Part shown: piece by piece, positions 7,035 through 18,062 of the stretch
Layout of the letters: every line of letters begins with the position of its first letter
How positions within the stretch are numbered: the stretch's first letter is position 1
Assembly: GCA_027604665.1 (NCBI GenBank)
Contig: JADGIZ010000131.1
Span: 1-23,816, forward strand
DNA length: 23,816 bases
Source: Polyrhizophydium stewartii
Lineage: Eukaryota > Chytridiomycota > Chytridiomycetes > Rhizophydiales
Direction: 5' to 3'
Program-made: the position numbers and the translations under genes
The notes under the pieces: generated by a model
The model's database searches: none
Told to the model about the DNA's origin: nothing
What the model saw: only the letters and a program-made list of their open reading frames with translations

Positions 7035-10000
7035 CTGCGCGGCCACCGCACGTTAGCAGCCGCCTGGGTGCCCGCTCTCAAAGTCAATGCGCACCTATGC
7101 ACAGCTCGGGGGTCCATGCCGTGTCCACGGCGTACATGACCACGCCCGACAGCAGCAGCCTGCGTTCCTCGTCGCCGTCGCCCGTGAAGTCGCGCGAGAC
7201 AAGCGCGCACAGCTCCTCGGCATAAGCTGCGCTCTCAAAGCCGTTGGCGAGGCGCGGCCCCCGGATGGCAACAACAACCAGCGTCAGGGCTACAGGCGCG
7301 GCCCCTGCGGCGCCGGACTCGGACTCGGCCGGACCCAGAACAGGCTCGATCTTGACCAGCTCGACGCACTCAATTTGCGGCAGCCGCAGGCAGGTCTTGA
7401 TGTCCGTGCGCACCCAGTGCCCAAACTCTGGGTCCTTGAGTGTCTCCTGAAAGACCTGGTTGATCCGCAGGGACACAGTCACTCGCGCATTCGGCTTGGA
7501 AAGCAGCCGCTGCGCCGGCGTTATCGTGCCGGCGCCATCGCGAGTCGCTGGCGCAGGCTTGCCGCCGAGGCTGCTGTTGCTGGTACCCGCCGCCGACGCA
7601 AAGTTTGGCAGCGATGCAGATGATGATTGTGCCGACGAAAGTGCGAGTGAATGCGCCGACGATGCGGGCTGCAGGCCCGATCCGAGCGGGGTTGAGGGCG
7701 GAAAGAGCATCACCGGCTGCACGCCGGATCCCGCGTCTGGCGCGGCGTCGACTGGACCACTCTCTGGTGCGACGCCGAGCAGTGTCGACTGGCTGTCTGC
7801 CGACCCGGCCGATGTCTGCAAGTAGATGCGCGACTTCTCCTCAAAGTACTCGCCTAGCTCGTCGATTAGGGCCGCGAGGCTCTCGTCGTCAATGTCCTCG
7901 ATAGCCTCGTCAGGCACCGGCGGCAGCGGTCTGTGTCCCTGTGCGCGTCCCGACACGCTCCCCCTGCGCTGCCGCGGAGGCGGCTGCGACTGCGATGTCT
8001 GAGAAGCATGAGTTGCCAGGGTTACTTGCGAAACCTGCACAGGCGGGGTCGGCAGTGGCCGCATGGGTTTGGACAATCGCTCGAGCAGCACGGCTTCGAC
8101 CTCCTCGGGAGTCATCATGGGCATCGGTGACACCTCCCGCGATGTGATGGCGTGCCCGCCGGCGCAGGTCATGGACACGCCGCTCATGTTGTACTTGGCC
8201 ACGCTCGCGGCTTTGGCGGGGTCTTTGACTCGCCAGCCGCCGCTGGTGCCGCCGCGCACGCTGGGCGGTACAGAGCCCGTCGACGCCGCAAGTCCGGCGG
8301 TGTCAGCCAAGTGGAGCGACGTGACGGCCGAGGTCTCCATGACCTCGCGCGCAATCTTGTGCATGGTCTTGTTGCCAAACACCAGCGACAAGTTCGTCTC
8401 GTCGAGCGCGACGCGTCCCTCGAGCACCTCGTCGAGCACCTTGGTTGCCTCGGGGGCCAGCGGCGTCTCCAGCAGCGCAAGCAGCGGCTGGATCCAGCCC
8501 TCGTCAAATGTGGTGCCGTTGTCGTCCAGCGCGCCGTCCGAGGCGGGCGTTGCGGCCGCAGCGGGGGTCCCAGCCGGCGAAGCGGCCAGCCCTCCGCTCG
8601 GCTGGCTCGATCCGCCTGCGCCGAGACGGAACGTGGTCTCGGGTTGTGCATCAGGGAACATGACGCGCAGGCACACGAGGACCTGTTGGCGGTAAAATAC
8701 GAGGCCATTCCCGAGCAGGGACGCCATAAAGTGCAGCACCTTGGACTCCCACTTTGGGAACATGGACTCGCGCAGTACCAGAGCAAAGTGTCGCAGGAAG
8801 TCGTCCTTGGTGCGGAACCGCCGACGGCAGTACGAGTCGAGCACGCGCGCGAGACTGCCAAAGCCGCTCCGCTCGCAGAACGCGGCCAGCCGCGCCGCAG
8901 CCTCCTGGCACTCGCTGAACGAGACCTTGACGCCGAGTCGCTGATCAAGCCGCAGCGCCAGTCCAGCTTTGGTCGTCGGCGGCAATGGGGTGCCGTCTGG
9001 GCCGAACCCGGCTGCCGCGAGAAGCCGTGCCGAGGCCGATTGGTCGGCAGGCGTGCTCGTTGCGCTGCCAACTCCGCCCGCCGAGACACCCGCCCCGGTG
9101 CCAAGGATGGCCGGATGAGTCGCTCCCAGCAGGCTTCCTGATGATGCGTTGGCGCCGGCGAGCTGAGAGGGCAGCGGCGGGACGGGCGGGGTGGTGTGCC
9201 AAGCAAGGCTGCCAAGCAGCATCCCGCTCGCGGCAGTCGAAGTTGCGGTCGTCCCGAGTCCCGTTGGGCTGAGCAGCGCGCCTGTGGGCGAGGTGGCGAG
9301 CGACGCCGCAACGCCGCCCGGGTTGTTGCCGGCTGCGCCAGCAGCCGTGCGGGCACCCATGCTGGCCATGTCATCGTCAAACGCCTGCATCAGTCGTGGC
9401 AAGTTGGCGAGCACCGCAAAGAGCAGCCGAGACGTGTTGGACGTGTCAATGAGCGTCGACGGGCCGACGGTTGCGACAAAGTGGTTGATGAGATCCAGCG
9501 ACAGGCGCTCGGTCTTAGCCGAGCACATGCCCTGCAGCAGCAGCGACTGGATGCCCTGGAACTCGCCGCGCCAGCGCGTTGGGAGACTCGTCTGCACAAG
9601 GTTCATGATGCGCGTGTCGCTGAGATCGAGATATGCCAGCGTGAGCGCGAGCAGCTTGGCGCCTTTCTCAAACTCCCACTCGTGCGACGAGTGCAGCGTC
9701 GCCACGCTCGCCCACACAAACTGCGGAAAATGCGCCAGCCGCGCGGGCGGGTCAACAAAGGTCACCATGGCTTGGATCGTCTCGAGTAGCTCCCACGTGT
9801 ACCCCTGCACGTCGTCGGTTGGGTCGCCCAGCGTCGCGGCCATGCGCGTCAGGATCTCGCCCACCATGCGCTGCGAGAACACGGGCCGCAGCGCACGGAA
9901 AAGCTGCAGCGAGCGGCACGCAATGTGACGCACGGGGCAGGCTGTGCCCCAGATGAGCGTGATCTCGCCCCACGCCTGGTGCAGCGTCGGGTGCACCATC

Positions 10001-13000
10001 GAGAACAGATCCAGCACTTCGAGCGCCAGCGCTGACAGCTGGTCCACGCTCTCAAGATACGTCTTGTATGGCGTCACATCCTCGTAGTTCCACAGCCGCT
10101 TGCCCTCCTTGAGGTTGAGCGCCGTCAGCGTCGCGTCGATGCGCTCACGGCGGCTGTCGCGCGGAAGCATTGCCTGGATCATGTTGATCAGTAGCGACCG
10201 CGACTGCTCGCAAATGAGAAATATAAAATGGTCCAGCTGCACAAAGATGGCATGCAGCAGCACAGGCAGGTGCGGCCGCAGAGCAAAGTTGCCAATCTCA
10301 ATCGACACCTCGACGAGAAGCGTGAACGCAAGCTGTCCAGGCGAAAAGGCCGCGCGGTCCGGAATGGGCGTCAGCGCGTCGTCGAGGTTGGCCGTGAAGT
10401 AGCCCTCGAGGCGGACGAGGCGCTGCAGCACAATGTCGCGCAGCTTGTCGTTGCTCGGCACCATGCCCTTTGGCGTGATCTTGGCCATGACGGCCTCGAT
10501 GAGCGCGCCGCAGGCAGGCGTGCGGCAGATGCACACGGCAATCTTCTTTGCAATGCTGACAAAGCGCGGGTTGCGGCGGTCCAAGCCAACCAGAATCAGA
10601 AAGTCGAGGATTGTGTACACGCGCTTGGCGTCCCACTCTTGGCGGGTCATGTGGGCTCCGGATGAGTAGGAGGCGTCCATCTCAACCAGGTGCAGCCATA
10701 GCGTCTCGATCTCGTTGACGTAGACATCACTGAAGCATGCCGTCAGGTAAAAAACATTGCTGAGCACCATTGTGGCGGTCGCTTGGTCCGCCAGGCTGGA
10801 CTCGGAGAGCGGCTCGGCGTCATCAAGCCGGAAGTTGGCGTTGAGATCAACGTTTCGCAGCCACGGTGTGAGCGTCAGCAGCATGTCGCGGATCTGGGAG
10901 GACGACGTTGGCCGCTCCCTGACGAGCGCGATGCGGTAGACAATCTCGGAGATCATCTGCGTGGTGTCGTCTCAGCATCGCATCCAACATGCATCACCCC
11001 ACATTCCAACGGGAAATACCTCGTAAGTCATGCCAGGCCGCTCAATGGCCAGACGCTGCGAGACCATGCGCTGCGCATACTTGAACACCAGCGGCAGCGA
11101 GCTGGTGATGGCCGCAGACTCGTACGTTGCCTGCACCTCGCGCAGGAGCAAGTCGTCGTCCTCGTAAACCAGAATGTCCTCCTCGATCTGCTCGTCGTCT
11201 TCCTCGGCCCCGCTCTCGTGATCCGTGTCCGTGCGACCTTGTTGGCTGTCGAGCGTGTCGACGCCGTCGAGCACGCCGTTGCCCAGCTTTGTGCCGTCGC
11301 CAAAGAGCTTGCGGACATCGGCCGCCAGGGCCGATGTGTTTGAGCCGAGGCCGAAAAAGGCCCGCTCCAGCGCAAGCAGCAGCCGCGCGGCACCCTTGCG
11401 GCGCTGTGCGCTCTCGCTGCTGATCTGATACAGCGCCAGGCACAATATCTTGGTCGGGGCAATCGGTAGCGACGATCCCATGCGACCAACGAGATCCACA
11501 AAGGCCATGAAGTAGCCAAGCGTGACGCGCGACTCGTCCGACGCCATGTAACATTCGCGCAAGAACGCCTCCGTCAGGCGCTCGTTGGACGCATTGTGCG
11601 TGAGCACATGCTCAATGGCCTTGCGCGCAATGTGGTGGTACTGCGATAACGACGACTCGAGCACGGCATTGATCCAGGCAGTCAAGCGCGGCAGATCAAA
11701 CTGCAGCTGCGCGTTGTCGCGCGACGCCATCGCGCCGTTGCACAGGCTGGCCATGGCGCGCAGGGACGCTTCCTCGAGCGCTTTGCGCTGGTCTTCCATG
11801 GTCATGATGATTGTGCCACGCTGCGGCGCGTCCTTGATCTGGTCGAGCACGTTCTTCATCATGCGCGCCTCGCGCTCGCGCGTGTGGTCGCCGTGCCGCC
11901 CAAACCCGCACCAGCGCTCAAAGAGCTGCAAGAGCTCCAAACGCAGCGCAAACGGCACAACGGCCTCAAGCTGGTCGGCGGCGCTCATGTGCGCGAGCGG
12001 CGCGCCGGCGCCAGCCGTTTGCCCCGACGATCCCTGCTGCGCCGGCCGCCGCTTGCTTGCCGACGACAGCGACACGTAAAAGCGGTCGACAAAGCTGCAA
12101 AAGTAGTAACGCAGCATGTGGTGGTCCCACTCGAGCTGCACTTCCGCGTCAGACAGGAACTGCATTGTCGCGCGCGTCAGATCCAGGACAGGCGTCATGA
12201 TGGCCGGATCGACGCGGTACGAGTCCGTCTCGACAAAGTCGGCAATCAGCCACAGGATGTGCATAACTTCCATGCGCACGCGCTCGAACCGCTTGCTGAG
12301 CGTCTGCGCTTGCGATGCCGGTGTGCCGAAGCTCGTCTTGCGGCCAGAGTCGCGGCTGGACTCGTTGCGTGCATATGATCCGCGCACGCGCATGTCCTCG
12401 ATCACAGCCGCGATCGTCGGCTGGATCGCGAGGATCAGACTGCGGTAGTTGGACGAGTGCACGCTGCCGAGTGCCAGCGACGCCGCCTGTCGGATCGAGA
12501 CGTTCTCCGACCACAGGAAAGGCGAGACGAGCTGCACCAGGTTGTCGATGGTCGCCGCTACAGAGACGCTGACGCTCGCGGCGCTTGTGCCGAGAATGCC
12601 GCCGCTGCCGAGACCCGTGTCAGACTGGGATGGCACGCCCGGGGTCGCGTCGGCGAGGTTGGCTGTGCTGCCTCCGTAGGCCGAGGTGAGCGCAGCCAGG
12701 CTGCTCGACGGAGTGAGGAGACCCGCGCTTGCGAGAGCAGCGGTCGTGTGGATCATGAGGCTCGCGCTGCTGGAGCTGCTGCTCGCGCGACCGTCGCGAT
12801 CAGACGGCGCCGACGTGCGCTTGCCAAAGAACGAGCCCGCGGCGGCAGCAGCAGTCGACGGCGTTCCAGGGCTCGCCATCTCGGCACTGCCGCTGCGGTT
12901 GCGCTTGTGCTGTTGCGGCGCATGGAGGTGCTGCTGCGAGTTGCCGTGCGATGACGCGTGGTGTGCAGCGTCGGCGCCGGCATCAGAGTCCGGCGATCGC

Positions 13001-16000
13001 AGGCACGCAGCGACAAACACGAGGTTGAAGCTCCACTCGTCAATGATCGCCTCGGACGCCGAGTTGGCAACAGCTGTTCCCGCGCCACCGGCGCCCGCCA
13101 TGCCTGATCCGGCGCCAGCAGCGGCGTTTGCCGAACGCTTTTCGGACATCGTGCGCTCCATGGCCCACTTGGCGGCGGCGCTCGCGCTGCTCTTGGTCGA
13201 CGCCGGCGTAGACGACGTGCCCGCATCGCTGATGGCAGCAACGGCACTCTGCGCCGAGCGCAGCCGCTGGAACATGTCGCTCATGGCGCGTTGCATGGCA
13301 ACAGGGTTGGCGTGCTGCAGAAAGAGCTTGAGAAGATCCGGGAAGCACAGCCGCCACACGGTGCGCTCGTGCGAGTTGTCCGACTTGGCAAGCGAAAAGA
13401 GACTGTCCTCTTGCGCCAGAAGCGCAGCAAGGTTGCGGCGGTGCTGCTGCTGCGTCTTGGCAAAGTCGGGCCTCGCATTCGCCGAGGCAAAGCGTGCATT
13501 GTAGTGCTTCTTGATGAGATCGTTGCCGCATTCGAGCATGATGCGGTAAATGCGGAACGACGACAGCACAGCGCGCTGAGGCGTGTTCGCAGCTCCGGCT
13601 GCACCGCCTGCAGGCTGGCCCTGCATGTTAAGGCGGGCCTGGCGCGGCGAAGATGGCGGCGACTTTTGGCTCTGTCTGGGGGACTGTGGCGATCCCGACG
13701 ACGCGCGGTGATGGTTTGAGCCCTGGTGCGGCGGCGACTGTTGGTGCTGCTGCTGATGGGGCTGGTGGCCCTGGCCGCGCATCGGCCGCTTGCGCTCGAG
13801 GGTGTTGCGCTGGCCGCCGCGAAGACGCGACAGCCGCTGGAGCGTGCTGTTCTGCTCCTGAGCGTCCTTGCGCACTTCCTCTGGCGCCGGGTAGATGCCC
13901 GAGGCCTCGTGCGAGAAGGACGCATCGCCAGCAGCCGCCGCGGCTGCTTCGGCCGCCGCAGCAGCCTGCGCGGCAGCCAGCGCCGCGGCCGCATCGCGCT
14001 GTGCACGAAGCTCGTCGATCCGGGCCTCGATGGCGTCGGCCATGCGAAACGCGCGGATGGCGCCGTCGCGGAACACGGGCGAGGACATGGCCAAGAACAC
14101 GAGTCCACGGGCTTCAATGTCCTCGATCATCCAAAAGCACTCTTGCTGGTCCAGCACGGCGACCGACTGCTCCGCGCACACGACCGAGAACTCGTCCATC
14201 CAGATCTGCACAAAGGCGAGATAGCAGTCGAGGAAGACGCGGACGGCACGCTGCGCGGCGCCGGGCGACGCCCACAGCTCCGAAAAGCGACTGCCAATGA
14301 TGGCGATGCAGACTTCGGACGAGATGCGGACGACGGCGGCGGCAATGGTCTCGTTGCCGGCCAGCGCAGACCAGAACTTGCGCTGCATGCCAGTCTCCTT
14401 GACACGGGCGATGCGCGTCAAGGCCGCAAACGCAGCCGCGCGGATGCCCTCGTCGAGATGCAGCATCAGGCGCGACAGGATCTCAATGATGCGCAGCGGG
14501 TTGAGGCCGTGCGGCGTGTAGCGCGGGATGGACTCGAGCAGCACGCGCAAGAGATCAAAGTGGATGCGGTCTTTGCCGAGGATGTCGGCCGTGCCAGACC
14601 GCTCCTTGTCAGCCGGCGCGATGCCCGAGATGTTGCCAATGGTAGAGTAGATGGCGTTGGGCAGCGACTCGCCCATGGTGATGCTGGGCCGGCGGCCCGA
14701 CACCGAGGCCGACGAGTTGATGGTGCCGCCCGAAATCGGGCCAGAAACGTTGATGACCTCAACGGCAGAGCTGTCAATGATCAACAGACCGCCAAGCGTC
14801 TGGTCGAGAAAGACGAGCGCGCGGCCGACGATGGTGTTGACGGACTCGAGCGTCTCGCGGATGCTGCTTCCCATGCGCATCAGCAGCTCGTCATCGAGGC
14901 GGCCGTTGATGAGCGGCCGCTGCGGCGCAGGTGCTGCTCCAGGCTGTTCTGTGTGCTGCGACACCTTGATCAGCATCTCAAGCGACCCGACAATGGCGCC
15001 GTTGCGCAATGCATGATGGTCCGGGAAGCGCGGCGATGGCAGGTTGATGCGGCCCTCGACAACAACCATGCCAGCGCCAGACTGCACGGCCGACACCGTG
15101 CCCGCCGTGGTCGACGCTGCACCTTGCGACTCGCCCAGGGTGACCTCGACGTCGGACAGAAACAGCAAGAACGCGCGCAGGGCAATGATCAGGCGCTCCG
15201 GGTTCTGGACGAGCTCGGCTGCGCGGGACGGGTTGTACGTCATGTCGCCATCGGCGTTTGTGTGGCTCGACAGCGACGTTGTGAGCGCGCTGACGGGCGG
15301 GAGCGTGTTGAGCGACTCGGCGCCGAGCAGGTTGGCGAGCACAGCCTCGTTGCCGTAGTCGGGATATTTGACGAGTACAAAGTAGACAATATGCACAAAG
15401 CTCTGCAGATCGCACTCGGTTGGAAGCACGCCGCGGCGGTTGGGCGCAAACAAGATGCGCAGAAGCTCGTCCATGCGGCGCTGGACGGTCGAGGCGGGCG
15501 ACTCGAAGCAGCGGAACAGGTACACCCAGATCAGCCGAGCCAGCGACACGAGGGCGATCGGCTTGAGCTCGCGGTCGCGCTCGCTCTTTTCCTTGAAGCG
15601 CTGGATGAGCAGGTTGACAAAGTCGAACCAGTTCTTGAGGAAAAAGTCCTTTCGCGAGACACATAGCAGCGTCGATATGAGTGGCAGCACCGCCTGTACG
15701 ATCCCGGGTTCAGATGCAATCAGTCAGCAAACGAGCAGTCGACCCGGCTCATGGCAAGTCGCGTGCTCACGGAAAGGTGGCGTGACTTGTGCGCCATCTT
15801 GGCGGCCTTGGGATAGATTGTGTCGATGGTCTTTTGCCACGCAGGTAAGTTGACCTCTGCGCTTGCGACCTGCGGTTGGTCAGCTGCGCGGTCGGGTTTG
15901 CGCCAAAAGAGCACGCCGATACGCACGCTTGCGATTGGATCTAACAGCTCGACAAAGACGTCGGCATAGGCGTGCTTGACGTGGATATTGTGCGAGTTCT

Positions 16001-17684
16001 GGAACAGGTCGGCGCTCGTCTGAAGAAACTCTGCCGTCTCCTCCAAGCAATCCATCGGGTAGATCTGCTCAGATATGGCTGTGTCAGGACCGCCAAGAGG
16101 ACAGCAGCGAGGTTCAGAAGGCTTGCCTTGAGTTTGAGGAAGCGCATCGAGCGGATCATGAGCTCGAGCTTGAGCTCGCTTTTGCTTTCGCGGTTGACAG
16201 CGGCGCCGCGGCCGATCTCGGAGATGAAGCGATCGCTGACGGTCGCGAATCTGCGTGGCATGCAATGGTAAGCATGCGCTCGACGCGGCACCAGCGAGCG
16301 GACGCAAGCTACCTGATGTTGGATAGCGCGCCAATGAGCTCGGCAAACATGTCGACGTTGGCCTGTCTGTTGACAGACTTGACAACAAGCTCGCTGCCCA
16401 TGGTCGTGGGTTAGCATCGAGAGGACTGGCGGCTGTGTGATTTGTGCGACACTCACGGATCGGCGTTTCTCAGCTGGCCAAACACCATGTCCTCGAGCTT
16501 CTCGCCGAGGTCGTTGGGCAGCGTGTTTTTGCCGAGCTGGGAGATGATGGCCGTGAGGATGCGGCAGAGCACAAAGTTGGCCAGCAGCTGTGTTTCCACA
16601 AGGAGTAAGCGTCTCGAGTCACTTGTAGATTGCCAGATGTGGCACCGCCTCACCGATTTGCGCTCTTTGAGGATTGTCTCCATGTCCTTGGGCTTGAGGA
16701 GTGGATACATGCTTCGGCTGGAATATTGACTTTGTCAGCAGCACAAATGAAAGCCAGGTTCAAGGTTGTTTGCAACGTACACCAGGTCGGGGATGGGTGC
16801 TGCAATGTTGTCGCCCTTTGACTTTCGCCAGACCATGATGCTGTCGATGATGAGCTTCGGACAGTGCTTTGCGATGCTTCCAATGGACGACAGCAGGCGA
16901 TCAAAGGCCGGATCAGCGCCGGCCTTGAGCGGCGCCGAGATGTCCTCGTCGCGATCCTGCGCGCGGGATGGGAGGTCAGCTTGCGAGGACGTTTGGCCAT
17001 GCAGGTGCATGCGGGAAAGGTGGCGGGGGGGGGCAGAGAAGGCTTGCTGACCAGATGGACGTAGAGCAGGCTGCCGACTTTGGTCTCGGCGGCTTGAACG
17101 AAGCGAGCAAAGACGGTCTGCAGCACGATGGGGACGGCGTTGCGCTTGACGGCGTTGAGGGACGAGCCGACAGAGGAAGTCTGGGCAGGTTGCCGCGGCT
17201 GCTGTTGCTGCTGAAGCTGAAGCTGCTGGTGCTGCTGCTGTTGAAGCTGCTGAAGCTGGTGCTGCTGCTGGGAGAGGCCCGAGTTCAGGCTGAGGCCCCG
17301 CGAGAGGCCGTTCAACGATGCCGGGCTGCGGGGCAGGCCGCCAGAGAGCAGCGGCCGGGCCGGCAGCTGACCAAAGGGTGACTGTGTCGGCGCTGCGGAC
17401 AGCGAGCTGGTCGACGGGAAGCCGCCGAGGGGGATGCCCGGGCCGAGAGCAGGCAGGGCGCCGCCAGGTGTCTCTTGGGGTGACGGTGACGGTGCCGCCG
17501 CTGCTGCCGCCGCTGCCGCCGCTGCTGCAGCGGATGCAGGGGACGGCGGCGCCGGCGGGGGGAGCGACTGTGGGGGATGCAGCGGCCGTAGCTGGCGCTG
17601 CTGTGCTGGCGGCAGGCCCGGGCCATGGGCGGGCACCGGCGGCGGCGCCAGCGGCGGCGGCGGGTCCTGGCCAGGCCTCGACAT
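6277..17684 (-). CDS. mor2: Furry/Mor2/Tao3-family cell-polarity scaffold, 11 exons
   Basis: Giant HEAT-like scaffold of the NDR-kinase (RAM/MOR) polarity pathway. My exons are 17684-17052, 16956-16781, 16717-16654, 16587-16457, 16393-16313, 16250-16127, 16064-15927, 15869-15771, 15693-11020, 10956-7095 and 7034-6277, giving 3,579 residues. Every junction keeps frame; all introns (57-95 nt) end in CAG and most have a CTGAC, CTAAC or CTTAC branch point. The MOR2-PAG1 N-terminal domain begins near residue 183; recognisable stretches include FARFVQAAETKV, DPAFDRLLSSIG, IYPMD, VKHAYADVFVELL, AEVNLPAW and LPLISTLLCVSRKDFF. Residues 1-180 are Pro-rich with poly-Ala (52-64) and Gln-rich (139-162) runs. 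Acidic (about 1970-1995), Ser/Ala and His/Gln inserts make it longer than human FRY (about 3,000) or S. pombe Mor2 (about 2,200). The first donor (GTCAGC) and the last exon are the least certain parts; the start is the first ATG in frame. Confidence 0.9.
16065..16126 (-). other. GC-AG intron 6 of the Furry-like gene
   Basis: The donor is AAG followed by GCAAGC and the acceptor is GAGCAG. Splicing joins FLKLK to IYPMD in phase 0, exactly where family members read continuously. No GT donor nearby keeps this conserved block. Confidence 0.8.
17011..17018 (-). promoter_or_regulatory. TTTCCCGC in the first intron of the Furry-like gene
   Basis: E2F-consensus octamer on the minus strand inside intron 1 (16957-17051), next to a run of nine G (17025-17033, plus strand). 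Its function is unknown; it may be chance. Confidence 0.25.
17199..17270 (-). repeat. Gln-rich low-complexity coding tract
   Basis: CAG/CAA-rich stretch in exon 1 of the Furry-like gene, encoding residues 139-162 with Gln runs of up to five broken by His and Leu. It is likely disordered and length-variable. Confidence 0.8.
17493..17531 (-). repeat. Poly-Ala coding tract
   Basis: Thirteen consecutive Ala codons (GCG, GCA and GCC mixed), residues 52-64 of the Furry-like protein. Mixed codons suggest a selected or old run rather than recent slippage. Confidence 0.8.
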
Positions 17685-18062
17685 TGGCAGATTCGGGGGC
17701 AGGTGGCCCGAGCACGGGGGCACTCAGGCAACGGCGGCGGCGGGGGGATTGGAGGCATTGCAGGGGACAGTGCTCAGCCGCCGGCAGGGGCATGCGGAGT
17801 CGCACCCAATCGGCATCTGAGGGCGGCGGCGGCGCTCGGTAGGTCGCTGCTCGTCAGGCGACCGGGAGCCACACGGGCCAGATCGGCGGGACTCGCCTCA
17901 TCGGGCTTGCTGTGCTCGTGGGGTCTGGCAGTCCGCACCCATGCAAGCGCCTGCGTGCACTGGGCGGTGAGAGCCTGCATGCACCGATCGGTGGGTGTCA
18001 TGATCGCCAAGGGGCATGCGCAGCGCAGGCGATGGGGTTTCCCGCTTCCTCACAAACAGACG
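17685..18062. promoter_or_regulatory. Divergent promoter between the Furry-like and carrier genes
   Basis: 378 nt separate the two ATGs, which point away from each other, so the promoters must share this space. The Furry side is C/G-rich. The carrier side holds TTTCCCGC at 18038-18045. No TATA box is visible. ATGs at 18000 and 18016 precede the carrier start and would make overlapping upstream frames if transcription began before them. Confidence 0.6.
18038..18045 (+). promoter_or_regulatory. E2F-like site TTTCCCGC before the carrier start
   Basis: Exact TTTSSCGC match ending 17 nt before the ATG at 18063. The spacing is nearly the same as at 23630-23637 (19 nt before its ATG). Confidence 0.4.

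Noticed and set aside
8184..9380. 398-codon minus-strand open frame in another frame of the Furry-like exon
   Set aside because: Low-complexity Arg/Ser/Ala sequence overlapping the real exon.
7084..10956. Separate 1,290-codon gene starting at the ATG at 10956
   Set aside because: That ATG directly follows a CAG acceptor, and a 63-nt intron joins it in frame to the upstream exon. The sequence is the middle of a Furry-type protein.
13726..15666. 646-codon plus-strand open frame opposite the Furry-like gene
   Set aside because: Arg/Ala/Asp-rich composition without motifs. The opposite strand encodes conserved Furry sequence, so this is a high-GC mirror frame.
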